64,000 nt of DNA from positions 101,045 to 165,044 of the forward strand of contig JARGFQ010000005.1 in NCBI GenBank assembly GCA_029210565.1, given 5' to 3'. Made by a program: the position numbers and the translations under genes. Below, one piece after another: positions 35,207-44,329 of the stretch. Numbering within the stretch: position 1 is the stretch's first letter; every line of letters begins with the position of its first letter. The notes below the pieces were generated by a model. That model was not told the DNA's origin. It saw only the letters and a list, made by a program, of their open reading frames with translations, and did no database searches. The DNA comes from Bacteroidales bacterium. GTDB taxonomy: Bacteria > Bacteroidota > Bacteroidia > Bacteroidales > VadinHA17.

Positions 35207-36997
35207 ATGAAAAAAGCAATATATATTATAAGCCTGGTCCTGGCCTGTTTTCTCATCTCCTGCGAGGACTTTCTGGAGGCTCCGTCACAATCGACGCTGG
35301 ACGAATCACTTATCTTCTCCAACCCTACACTCGCTTCCATGGCTGTTGACGGGATAAAGGAACCGCTCGGGCAAACCAACTCCTACAGGGGAAGATTTAT
35401 TCCCTTCTACGGAGCGAACACAGATATTGAGTGGAACAACTCGTCTGATGGCACAGGTCCGACACAGGAGCTGGCCAGGTACGAGAACTCTGCCACCAAT
35501 ACCTACATGAATACTACCAACAATGCCTGGGCGATGATGTATCTGGGTATTGAGCGTGCCAACATCTGTATCAGGGGTCTGAGAACCTTCGGTGATCCCG
35601 CCCCGGGCAATGAGATGGGTCAGCTGCTGGGAGAAGCATTGACTCTCAGGTCGATCTATTATGCAGATCTCCTTAAGGCCTGGGGCGATGTTGTGGCCAG
35701 GTTCGAACCGGTTTCATCCACCACCATCTACCTGACAAAGTCAAGCCGTGATGATCTCTACAAGCAGGTGATCGCCGACCTGGGAGAGGCGGCAACGCTG
35801 GTAGGCTGGCCTAATGAGACTGAGGCGACCACATCGACTGAGAGAATAAACAGGGCATTCGTCAAAGCCCTGCGCGCACGTCTCATCCTGAGAGCTGCAG
35901 GTTATTCACAGTATCCTGACGGCATAAGAAGGAGCAATGACCCTGAACTGTCAGTGGCAACCCTTTACCCTATAGCGCTGCAGGAATGCAAGGATGTTAT
36001 AAACAGCCATACGGCACAGCTTGAGTCTACTTTCGAGAAAGTATTCAGGCTAATGTGCGAGGAGGACATCACTGCCGGCGGCGAATCACTCTGGGAGATA
36101 CCCTTTGCAGCCGGCCGCGGAAGAGTGGCGTTCACCTACGCAGTGAAGCACAGATCGGTCGACCAGTACACAGGCCAGCCAAGAGGCGGCACCGTCGGGC
36201 CCCTGCCATTTTTCTTCTATGACTTTGATGAGAAGGACACACGCCGCGATGTCACCTGCGTGCCTTATCAGTACGGCACGGCGGTGAACGGTGTTGCAAC
36301 CCAGGAACTGCGTTCACTCGACAGCTGGTGCTTTGGCAAGTGGCGTTACGAGTGGATGGACAGATATGTCACTTCCACCAATGACGACGGCCTCAACAAG
36401 ATCTACCTGCGTTACGCCGAGGTGCTGCTGATGGCTGCCGAGATAGAAAATGAACTGAATGGTCCCGGTGCGGCGGCTCCTTACCTGAAGCAATTACGGC
36501 AAAGAGCTTTTGCACAGGCTGACTGGCCGGTAAAAGTAGATGCATATGTAAATTCTCTGGCGAGTAAAGAACAGATGTTTGATGCTATCGTTGATGAGTT
36601 TGCCTTTGAATTCTGCGGCGAGATGGAACGAAAATCGGCACTCATACGGTGGAACCTGCTGGGAGCAAAAATGGATGAGGCCCTGGTCAAGATGGATAAC
36701 CTGCGCAATATGACCGGCGAATATTCTGACGTACCTGCAAACCTTTACTACAGGTATGTTGCCGATGAAGACGGCCAGAAGACAAAACTGCAGATCTACG
36801 GACTCAACAGGGGTGAGACTGCTGACATGTCAGGTGAATACCCGGGCTTCGAAGAGTGGGTCACAACGGATGCCATCTCGGAGAACAAACGCACATCACT
36901 CTTCAGGAATGACCCGGACAGCCACCAGTTCTGGCCTATCTGGCAGGTGTTCATCGATGCCAGTAACGGGATGTTGACAAATGATTATGGTTACTGA
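35207..36997 (+). CDS. SusD/RagB family nutrient-binding lipoprotein (pectin locus)
   Basis: Surface lipoprotein that closes over SusC like a lid and binds oligosaccharide. The 596 residues begin with a lipoprotein signal with Cys19 (LISC), then EDFLEAPSQSTLDE, the family's N-terminal signature. TPR-like helices follow (GEALTLRSIYYADLLKAWGD, RINRAFVKALRARLILRAAG), and the C-terminal SusD domain (YLRYAEVLLMAAEIENEL, EFAFEFCGEMERKSALIRW). It is translated right after susC; the next gene starts 15 bp downstream. Confidence 0.94.
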   Translation: MKKAIYIISLVLACFLISCEDFLEAPSQSTLDESLIFSNPTLASMAVDGIKEPLGQTNSYRGRFIPFYGANTDIEWNNSSDGTGPTQELARYENSATNTYMNTTNNAWAMMYLGIERANICIRGLRTFGDPAPGNEMGQLLGEALTLRSIYYADLLKAWGDVVARFEPVSSTTIYLTKSSRDDLYKQVIADLGEAATLVGWPNETEATTSTERINRAFVKALRARLILRAAGYSQYPDGIRRSNDPELSVATLYPIALQECKDVINSHTAQLESTFEKVFRLMCEEDITAGGESLWEIPFAAGRGRVAFTYAVKHRSVDQYTGQPRGGTVGPLPFFFYDFDEKDTRRDVTCVPYQYGTAVNGVATQELRSLDSWCFGKWRYEWMDRYVTSTNDDGLNKIYLRYAEVLLMAAEIENELNGPGAAAPYLKQLRQRAFAQADWPVKVDAYVNSLASKEQMFDAIVDEFAFEFCGEMERKSALIRWNLLGAKMDEALVKMDNLRNMTGEYSDVPANLYYRYVADEDGQKTKLQIYGLNRGETADMSGEYPGFEEWVTTDAISENKRTSLFRNDPDSHQFWPIWQVFIDASNGMLTNDYGY

Positions 36998-37012
36998 TAA
37001 AACTATGAAGTA

Positions 37013-38620
37013 ATGAAAAAGACACTAAGAAATATAGTATTCTTCATAGGGGCCTTCTCCCTGTTACTCTTCAGTGCATGTGAGGAGAAGATCGACCCCA
37101 TAATAGAAGAACTTGACTTTACCAGGGCTTTTACCCCTGTCGGCCTGACCGCTCAGATCAGTAACGTAACCATGGTTACTCTCGCGTGGTCGGAAGAAAA
37201 AAATGTTGATCATTACCTCGTTGAAATTTACGAGGGAATTGCCTTTGCCCCGGCATCGCTGCTGGTTACTTCCGAAGTGGAAGCAGGAGTGACAACCTAT
37301 GCATATGACCTGCCTGCCGGTGACACCCAGTTTGCGGCCAGGGTTAAGTCGGTCAGCTCTCTTGACGGGGTTACGGAATCAAAATGGGCAACCGTCGAGT
37401 TCAGGTCAGCCCCTGAAAACCTCTTCGCTAATTATTTCAGCGAGATGACAGGCCTGGGCTCCTGTACGGTAAGATGGAAGCCCGGCGCAATCGCCACGGC
37501 ACTTGTTTTCGTCGACGGTGGCAATGAGGTGTCTTACCCTCTTACCGCCGGTGAGATCGCAGCGGGTAAGAAGGAGCTGACGGGCATAGCCAATGCTGAT
37601 TATGAAATAAGGCTTGTGAACGACACCTTCGTGCGGGGTAGGACAAACCTCGTCATCGAGGGAGATGTACTGCTTCCTGCCGGCGGAGACCTTGCTGCAG
37701 CTATCGCTGCCATGGCTCCTGGAGGGGTGCTGGTCCTGACCAACGGTGCCGACTATCCTCTCGTGGAGACAGACACCATCAGAAGCAGTATAAAGATCAG
37801 GGGACTGCTTCCCGACAACCTGCCTACGATTTATCTTATGACCGGCGGCGGGAACCATATCTTCGATGTGGATCCGCTTATGACATTCTCGGATTACGTG
37901 ATATTTGAGAATGTCGATATAAGCTGCTACTATGACGATGCAGGAACAGCAAGGAACCGCGGCGTCTTTGACGTCGAAGGGTCACCTGTAAGCCTGGGAT
38001 CGCTCATCTTCAACAATTGCATTGTGCGTAACTCCGGCCGCAGCGTGGTGCGCCTCCGCGGAAATGCCGAAGGGCAGGTCATTAACAATGTGGAGTTCAA
38101 CAACTGTGTCATGTATGATTTTGCCTTTGACAGCCACTACGGGATGCTGAACCCCAACAACGCCACGGCATCGATGGTTAATATCAAATTCATGGATTGC
38201 ACGATATACAACATAAGGGGAGGTATCGTCAACTACGGGTCAGGCTTCGGCTGCGAGAGCATAGTTGTTGACAACTGCACCTTTGACCAGGTAATGATGG
38301 ATGCCTCGTCAGGCAGGTGGCTGATCGATTTCGGCACATCGGGTGTCAATACGGGAACAATAACCGTCAGCGATTGTATTCTTGGGCTGTCAAGCGAGAA
38401 GGCCAACGGCATCAGACCGCGGACTATGACACTTTCAGTGACCGGATCATACGCTGCTGCTGATTTTGTTGACGTGGACGGTGTTTTCAAGGCTGCACTG
38501 ATACCTTATGCAGGTACTTCGACTGCTTTGTGGACTGATCCTGTCAACGGTGACTTCACCTTCCTTGACATTCATTTTGAAGGAGCCGGGAGTGCAGGAG
38601 CACCGCGCTGGATGCCATAG
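37013..38620 (+). CDS. DUF4957/DUF5123-like surface lipoprotein of the pectin locus
   Basis: The 535-residue lipoprotein has Cys23 after a short signal (LLFSAC), a fibronectin type III-like domain (about 38-130, VTLAWSEEKNVDHYLVEIYEG), a second beta-rich domain, and from about 220 a right-handed beta-helix of the kind found in pectin-active proteins (repeated short strands with Asn ladders such as FNNCIVRNSG, FMDCTIYNI, VDNCTFDQV). The C terminus ends in GAPRW-MP, typical of DUF5123 lipoproteins found next to SusD in pectin loci. It probably binds galacturonan at the cell surface; no lyase or hydrolase residues were recognised. Confidence 0.75.
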   Translation: MKKTLRNIVFFIGAFSLLLFSACEEKIDPIIEELDFTRAFTPVGLTAQISNVTMVTLAWSEEKNVDHYLVEIYEGIAFAPASLLVTSEVEAGVTTYAYDLPAGDTQFAARVKSVSSLDGVTESKWATVEFRSAPENLFANYFSEMTGLGSCTVRWKPGAIATALVFVDGGNEVSYPLTAGEIAAGKKELTGIANADYEIRLVNDTFVRGRTNLVIEGDVLLPAGGDLAAAIAAMAPGGVLVLTNGADYPLVETDTIRSSIKIRGLLPDNLPTIYLMTGGGNHIFDVDPLMTFSDYVIFENVDISCYYDDAGTARNRGVFDVEGSPVSLGSLIFNNCIVRNSGRSVVRLRGNAEGQVINNVEFNNCVMYDFAFDSHYGMLNPNNATASMVNIKFMDCTIYNIRGGIVNYGSGFGCESIVVDNCTFDQVMMDASSGRWLIDFGTSGVNTGTITVSDCILGLSSEKANGIRPRTMTLSVTGSYAAADFVDVDGVFKAALIPYAGTSTALWTDPVNGDFTFLDIHFEGAGSAGAPRWMP

Positions 38621-38661
38621 TTGTTAAAAGAGAACAGGGTTTGGGTTAGTTTTAAGTTTTT

Positions 38662-38697
38662 CCACGGACCGGGAGGGATACTGCTCCCGGTCTATGG
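38662..38697 (+). terminator. Strong intercistronic hairpin between the DUF5123-like and GH43 genes
   Basis: GACCGGGAG (38667-38675) pairs perfectly with CTCCCGGTC (38684-38692), and outer CCA/TGG pairs extend it past a 2-nt internal loop. No T run follows, so it is more likely a processing or stability element, or a partial attenuator, that lets susCD and the surface lipoprotein be expressed more than the enzymes. Confidence 0.45.
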
Positions 38698-38727
38698 AAT
38701 ATTCAGACCCGGTTTCCGGACAGACCA

Positions 38728-40416
38728 ATGAAAGCTACTTTTACCATAGGCTCACTTCTGATTCTTCTTTCACTCATCATCCCCATCTCATGCAGTCAGG
38801 GTGGTCAGGGAACCACTGCAACGTTCAGCAACCCCGTACTGCATGCCGACTACTCTGATCCCGATGTGGTCAGGGCAGGTGATGATTTCTACATGGTTGC
38901 CTCATCATTCAACTGTGTGCCGGGACTGCCGGTGCTGCACTCCTCCGACATGGTGAGCTGGCGGCTGATCGGGTATGCACTTGAAAGGCTGCAGCCCGAA
39001 GAATATTATTCTGAGGTCAGACACGGTGGTGGCGTATGGGCCCCATGCATCAGGTACCCCAACGGCGAGTTCCTTATTTACTATCCTGATCCTGACAGGG
39101 GCATATTCATGGTAAAGGCCCCCGATCCCGCGGGGCCATGGTCAGACCCTGTGACGGTCATGGAGGGCAGGGGTCTTATTGACCCCTCTCCGCTCTGGGA
39201 TGATGATGGCCAGGCTTACCTGGCATATGCCTTTGCGGGCAGCAGGGCGGGGGTAAAGAGCGTTCTGATGGTCACCCGCATGAAACCTGACGGCACCGGC
39301 GTCTATGGTGATCCCGTGATGGTCTTTGACGGGCATGATGACAACCCTACCGTCGAGGGCCCGAAATTCTACAAAAGGAACGGATGGTACTATATTTTCG
39401 CTCCTGCCGGAGGTGTCACCCACGGCTGGCAGCTGGTGCTTCGTTCCAGGAGTGTTTTTGGGCCCTATGAGGTCAGGAAAGTGATGCATCAGGGAGAGAG
39501 CGATGTCAACGGCCCTCACCAGGGAGCCTGGGTGACTGACAGCAGCGGCAGCGAATGGTTCATCCACTTCCAGGATAAGGGTGCCTACGGCAGGATCGTT
39601 CATCTTCAACCGGTGAGATGGATCGATGACTGGCCTGTGATCGGTGATGACCCTGACGGAGACGGCACCGGTGAGCCCGTATCAGCTTTCAGGATGCCCG
39701 AAGGGAGCAAAAAACAGGCGCAGGGCAATCTGCCTGGCAACGAAAGTCAGAGCGGCAACAAGACAACCTTACAGGCTGAAGATGAATTCAGCAACGGCAT
39801 TACCGGCCTGCAGGCTGGCGATGAATTCAACGCTGACAAAAGGGGGCTGCAGTGGCAGTGGCATGCCAACCCGTCGGTAACATGGGGCTATCCTTCCGAA
39901 GCATACGGCTGCTACAGGCTGAACTGCATTACCCGGCCTGACAGTATGGTAAACCTCTGGATGGTGCCCAATCTCTTCCTGCAGAAACTGCCGGCAGAGG
40001 AGTTTAACGCCACCGCACGGGTGATATGCACCTTGCGCCATGATGGAGAAGAGGCCGGCATGATTGTGATGGGCAGGGACTACCAGTATATCTCCCTGAA
40101 GCGTACTGATGGCAGGCTCCTGCTGAGAGTTGTCAGATGCGTTGATGCTGACAGAGGTCAGCCGGAGGAGCTCCTCTTTTCGGAAGAGACAGACAGCGAC
40201 GCAATCTTTTTCGGCGTGAAGGTCACCGCGCGCGGCCGCTGTATATTCAGTTACAGCACAGACAACAAAACTTATAATGAGGTCGGTAACCCCTTTACGG
40301 CACGTGAAGGAGTCTGGACTGGGGCAAAAGTCGGTTTCTTTGCCCTGCGCGATGGTTTCACAAATGATTCGGGTTTTGCAGACCTCGACTGGTTCAGGGT
40401 AAACACAGGAGAATAA
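38728..40416 (+). CDS. Glycoside hydrolase family 43 lipoprotein
   Basis: The 562-residue lipoprotein (Cys22) has an N-terminal five-bladed GH43 propeller (about 33-330) and a C-terminal beta-sandwich (about 355-560) of the GH43_C2/DUF1349-like type found in beta-xylosidases and arabinofuranosidases. Catalytic residues are visible: general base Asp44 in DYSDPDV, the pKa-tuning Asp152 in LIDPSPLWDDDG, and the acid Glu210 in TVEGPKFYK. In a pectin locus it would release arabinose or xylose from side chains. A low-complexity linker rich in Gly, Asn, Gln (about 330-370) joins the domains. The subfamily, and so the sugar, cannot be fixed by eye. Confidence 0.9.
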   Translation: MKATFTIGSLLILLSLIIPISCSQGGQGTTATFSNPVLHADYSDPDVVRAGDDFYMVASSFNCVPGLPVLHSSDMVSWRLIGYALERLQPEEYYSEVRHGGGVWAPCIRYPNGEFLIYYPDPDRGIFMVKAPDPAGPWSDPVTVMEGRGLIDPSPLWDDDGQAYLAYAFAGSRAGVKSVLMVTRMKPDGTGVYGDPVMVFDGHDDNPTVEGPKFYKRNGWYYIFAPAGGVTHGWQLVLRSRSVFGPYEVRKVMHQGESDVNGPHQGAWVTDSSGSEWFIHFQDKGAYGRIVHLQPVRWIDDWPVIGDDPDGDGTGEPVSAFRMPEGSKKQAQGNLPGNESQSGNKTTLQAEDEFSNGITGLQAGDEFNADKRGLQWQWHANPSVTWGYPSEAYGCYRLNCITRPDSMVNLWMVPNLFLQKLPAEEFNATARVICTLRHDGEEAGMIVMGRDYQYISLKRTDGRLLLRVVRCVDADRGQPEELLFSEETDSDAIFFGVKVTARGRCIFSYSTDNKTYNEVGNPFTAREGVWTGAKVGFFALRDGFTNDSGFADLDWFRVNTGE

Positions 40417-40419
40417 AAG

Positions 40420-42867
40420 ATGAAAGTGATAAGGATTTCAACAATGATATTGCTGGTGCTTCTGCTCCAGTCATTCATTGCCGGGCAGCCGGCAGAAACG
40501 GGCAAACGGGCAGCCGGCAAAAAGATAACCAGGGTGTGGCTTATAGGCGACTCCACGGTGGCTGATTACTCACTGGATAAGGATTACCAGTCGAAGCGTT
40601 ACCCCATCATGGGCTGGGGCCAGGTCTTTCAGTCGTTCCTCTCATCCGATTCCCTGAAACTGGTAAGGCATCTCATCAGGGCCGACAGTGTGATTGTTGA
40701 GGACAGGGCCCGGGGAGGCCGCAGCACACGCTCCTTCTTCGAGGAGGGGCGGTGGGCGGATATCTACCGGTCACTGCACCGTGGTGACCTGGTAGTGATA
40801 CAGTTCGGACATAATGACGCTTCCGTCAATAAGGGCGAAAGATACACCTCTCTGACCGGATACAAGGAGTTCCTGCGGCTGTATGTAAACCAGTCGCGTG
40901 AGAAGGGGGCCATACCCATACTTGTCACTCCCGTTGCACGAAACTACCCCTGGAAGGATGGCAGGCTCGGCAACACCCACGGTGAATACCCCGGGGCCAT
41001 GAAGGAGGTGGCGGAAGAGCTTGATGCCTTCCTGATAGACCTCACTTCACTGAGCATTGATTTCTTCAGCGAGAGGGGTAGGGATTACGTGACATCGACT
41101 TACTTCATGAATTTTCCTCCCGGTTATTACCCTGGTTATCCTGACGGCAGCAGTGACAACACCCACTTCCAGCCCGCGGGAGCCACCGCGGTGGCCTCCC
41201 TGGTCTTCGGGGCCATGAAGGATATGAAGACCCCGGCACTATTGCCACGTACGGATGCCTCTGCTGAGAGCCGGCAGCTGCCTGGCGGACCCGCAGGAGA
41301 GATATACCGTGACCTGGAGTTTGCAATGCCCCAGGTAATTGAGCCGCGGATACCGCTTCATAGCGTAAGCATAACAGATTTTGGCGCTGTGGGCGATGGC
41401 ATCGTTCTTGACACCGAAGCCTTCCGCAAAGCTATAGAGGCTGTCTCATCAAAAGGGGGAGGTACGGTTGTTATACCACGGGGCATGTGGCTCACAGGGC
41501 CGATCATACTCAAAAGCAACATCCGCCTTCATGCCGATGAGGGGGCACTCATCCGGTTCAGTCCTGACAAAAGCCTCTATCCCCTGATAGAGACCAGTTT
41601 TGAGGGTTACAACACTGTAAGGTGCATCTCACCGATCTACGGAAAGGATCTCGAGAACATTGCCTTCACGGGCAGAGGAGTGTGGGACGGCAGCGGGGAC
41701 GCCTGGAGGCCGGTGAAGAGAGATAAGCTGCCACCCCCGCAGTGGAAGAAGACAGTGAAGTCAGGAGGGGTTGTGAGCGATGACGGGAAGACATGGTATC
41801 CGTCAGAATCGTACATGAAGGCCCAGGAGATGAGCGAGATGAATGTGCCGGTCATGAGAGGGAGCATTGAGGAATACGAGAGCATAAGAGACTTCCTGCG
41901 CCCGGTGATGGTGAGCCTGGTAGGCTGCAGGAAAATCATGATCGACGGCCCCGTCTTTCAGAACTCACCGGCATGGTGTCTCCACCCGCTCATGTGCGAG
42001 GATCTGACTGTCAGGAACATCACCGTCAGAAACCCATGGTATTCCCAAAACGGTGATGGCATCGACATCGAATCGTGCCGCAACGTGCTTCTGTACGACA
42101 GTAACTTCGACGTGGGCGATGATGCCATATGTATCAAATCGGGCAAGAACAAGGACGGAAGGGACAGAGGCATGCCGACGGAAAACCTGGTTATCAGGAA
42201 CTGCATTGTATACCATGGCCATGGCGGTGTCACAATAGGGAGTGAGATGTCAGGAGGAGTAAGAAATGTCTCTGCTTCAGGATGCACCTTCATGGGCACC
42301 GATGTGGGCATCCGCTTCAAGAGCAACCGCGGAAGGGGCGGGGTGGTAGAAAATATCTGGTTCAGTGATATACTGATGACGGACATACCGACACAGGCTG
42401 TCTCCTTCAACCTTTACTACGGGGGGCTGTCGGTCTCGGAACAGCTTGCGCAGAGTGACACCGTGGAGACGGCAGCAGGTGAGATACCCCCTGTGACCGA
42501 AGAGACGCCGCATTTCAAAAATATCTCAATGAAAAACATCATCTGCCGTGGAGCACAGCAGGCTATTTATCTCCAGGGCCTTACGGAGCTCAACCTCGAG
42601 CATATAACCATGGAGGATATTGATATGTCTGCGGAGAATGGCCTGACATGCATTGACTCAAGGAATATCACGATAGAAAATCTCAGGCTGGAAGTGGAGA
42701 ATGAGCCGGCGCTCATATTTGTGAACAGCAGCGATGTCAATATTCTTAACTTTATGGTGGACGGAGAGAGTGACAGCCTCTATGACGTCAGTGGCGACAG
42801 GTCGCGCAGCATCAGGGTGGAAGCCGTCACTGCCGACGGTAAGGTGACAGTCAAAACATTTAAATGA
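40420..42867 (+). CDS. CE12 pectin acetylesterase fused to GH28 polygalacturonase
   Basis: Two enzymes in one 815-residue exported protein. The N-terminal SGNH-fold domain (about 35-275) has GDSTVADYS with nucleophile Ser45, GRSTRSF, GHNDAS and the Asp246/His249 pair in DNTHFQPAG, as in rhamnogalacturonan acetylesterases of CE12. The C-terminal GH28 beta-helix (about 305-815) has TDFGAVGDG, the catalytic Asp546 in NGDGID, Asp567-Asp568 in GDDAICIKSG, the His in GHGGVTIGSE and RFKS. Together they would remove acetyl esters and then cut galacturonic acid linkages. It starts 3 bp after the GH43 stop and overlaps the pectate lyase start by 4 bp. Confidence 0.93.
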   Translation: MKVIRISTMILLVLLLQSFIAGQPAETGKRAAGKKITRVWLIGDSTVADYSLDKDYQSKRYPIMGWGQVFQSFLSSDSLKLVRHLIRADSVIVEDRARGGRSTRSFFEEGRWADIYRSLHRGDLVVIQFGHNDASVNKGERYTSLTGYKEFLRLYVNQSREKGAIPILVTPVARNYPWKDGRLGNTHGEYPGAMKEVAEELDAFLIDLTSLSIDFFSERGRDYVTSTYFMNFPPGYYPGYPDGSSDNTHFQPAGATAVASLVFGAMKDMKTPALLPRTDASAESRQLPGGPAGEIYRDLEFAMPQVIEPRIPLHSVSITDFGAVGDGIVLDTEAFRKAIEAVSSKGGGTVVIPRGMWLTGPIILKSNIRLHADEGALIRFSPDKSLYPLIETSFEGYNTVRCISPIYGKDLENIAFTGRGVWDGSGDAWRPVKRDKLPPPQWKKTVKSGGVVSDDGKTWYPSESYMKAQEMSEMNVPVMRGSIEEYESIRDFLRPVMVSLVGCRKIMIDGPVFQNSPAWCLHPLMCEDLTVRNITVRNPWYSQNGDGIDIESCRNVLLYDSNFDVGDDAICIKSGKNKDGRDRGMPTENLVIRNCIVYHGHGGVTIGSEMSGGVRNVSASGCTFMGTDVGIRFKSNRGRGGVVENIWFSDILMTDIPTQAVSFNLYYGGLSVSEQLAQSDTVETAAGEIPPVTEETPHFKNISMKNIICRGAQQAIYLQGLTELNLEHITMEDIDMSAENGLTCIDSRNITIENLRLEVENEPALIFVNSSDVNILNFMVDGESDSLYDVSGDRSRSIRVEAVTADGKVTVKTFK

Positions 42868-44213
42868 GGAAGATTTGTTTTATATCGCTGCTGCTGTTCG
42901 TGGGGATGCAGTCTCTTACGGCTCAGCTTCAGGCCTTCCCCGGGGCTGAGGGTTACGGCCGTTATGTGACCGGGGGCAGGGGAGGTGATGTCTATATTGT
43001 CACCAACCTGCAGGATTCGGTCACGAAGCCACCTGAAGGCTCCCTACGCTGGGCGCTGAACAAGCAGGGCCCTAAGACCATCGTCTTTGCCGTCTCAGGC
43101 ACCGTTGAGCTGAAGCGGAGGCTGAACATCTCGAAGGGTGATGTCACCATTGCTGGCCAGACCGCCCCGGGAGACGGCATCTGTCTGAGCGGGGAGACGG
43201 TCTCAATTGAGTCGGACAATGTGGTCATCAGGCATATCAGGTTCAGGTGCGGTAATGATGTTCCCGGTGAGGAGCCCAAGGACGCCATCTCGTGCATAAG
43301 GCAGAAGAACATAATCGTTGACCACTGCTCCATGAGCTGGTCGGTCGATGAGGCGGCCTCCTTCTATGATGTTGAGAATTTCACCCTCCAGTGGTGCATC
43401 ATCTCCGAGAGTCTCTATGATGCCGGTCATCCCAAGGGTGAGCATGGCTACGGGGGCATCTGGGGTGGTAAGGGTGCCTCATTCCATCATAACCTTCTGG
43501 CCAGCCATACCAGTCGTCTGCCGCGGTTTTGCGGAGCACGCTATCATCCTGACACGCGTGAGACGGAGCTGGTCGATTTCAGAAACAACGTCATCTTCAA
43601 CTGGGGATTCAACAGCTCCTATGGCGGCGAGATGGGGCAGCAGAACATGATCAACAACTACTACAAAGCCGGTCCGGCAACGAGAAAGGACGCCTTATCC
43701 CGTATTGTGGAGCCCTGGGACACAGTTGGCAGATGGCACGTCAGCGGTAACCGCGTCCCGGGCAGCAGGAAAATATCTTCCGACAACTGGGCAGGAGGTG
43801 TGCAGGGCGATTATGCCGGCCATGAAGCCCTGAGGGTGGATGAACCCTTCCCGGTTGCTCCGGTGAGAACCACCAGTGCAAGAAGAGCCTACCTGGCGGT
43901 TCTCAAAAATGCAGGCGCAACACTGCCCGGACGTGATGCAGTGGATGAGAGGATCATCTCGGAGACCAGGTCCGGAAAATGTGCATACGGCGACTCATAC
44001 GGTCCCGGTACAGGTATAGTTGATTCTCAGAACAGCGTGGGCGGGTGGCCCGTTTTAAAAACCTATGATGTCAGGACTGACACTGACCGCGATGGCATGC
44101 CTGATGGCTGGGAACTGAAGAGGGGGCTGAACCCTTCCGACCCTTCCGACCGCAACGTGATCGCAAAGTCAGGCTACACCATGCTTGAGGAATACATCAA
44201 CAGCATCAGGTAA
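42864..44213 (+). CDS. Pectate lyase, polysaccharide lyase family 1
   Basis: PL1 enzymes cleave polygalacturonate by beta-elimination with calcium. The 449-residue protein has a signal peptide (1-20) and the family's features: AFPGAEGYGRYVTGGRGGDVYIV at the start of the helix (key residues Gly-Ala-Glu-Gly), GDVTIAGQTAPGDG, NVVIRHIRFR, VDHCSMSWSVDEAAS (calcium-binding Asp pair), and HTSRLPRFC with the catalytic Arg. The C terminus carries one calcium-type DTDRDGMPDGWE repeat. It overlaps the upstream gene by 4 bp, so expression is coupled. Confidence 0.92.
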   Translation: MRKICFISLLLFVGMQSLTAQLQAFPGAEGYGRYVTGGRGGDVYIVTNLQDSVTKPPEGSLRWALNKQGPKTIVFAVSGTVELKRRLNISKGDVTIAGQTAPGDGICLSGETVSIESDNVVIRHIRFRCGNDVPGEEPKDAISCIRQKNIIVDHCSMSWSVDEAASFYDVENFTLQWCIISESLYDAGHPKGEHGYGGIWGGKGASFHHNLLASHTSRLPRFCGARYHPDTRETELVDFRNNVIFNWGFNSSYGGEMGQQNMINNYYKAGPATRKDALSRIVEPWDTVGRWHVSGNRVPGSRKISSDNWAGGVQGDYAGHEALRVDEPFPVAPVRTTSARRAYLAVLKNAGATLPGRDAVDERIISETRSGKCAYGDSYGPGTGIVDSQNSVGGWPVLKTYDVRTDTDRDGMPDGWELKRGLNPSDPSDRNVIAKSGYTMLEEYINSIR

Positions 44214-44266
44214 AATCTTTAAAATTGGATGATTAAACAATTCCTTTGGTCGCAGAATATCAGGTA

Positions 44267-44297
44267 TTGTTGATGCGAGCGCCATTACCTATCTTTG
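44267..44297 (+). promoter_or_regulatory. Promoter of the secreted alpha/beta hydrolase gene
   Basis: TTG at 44267-44269 and TATCTTTG at 44290-44297 are 20 bases apart, the full Bacteroidota promoter arrangement. The start site would be near 44304, which agrees with translation from the ATG at 44330 and rules against the longer reading from 44246. Confidence 0.7.
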
Positions 44298-44329
44298 ATC
44301 GCAGACCATTAACTATTTTAAATCAAGAT

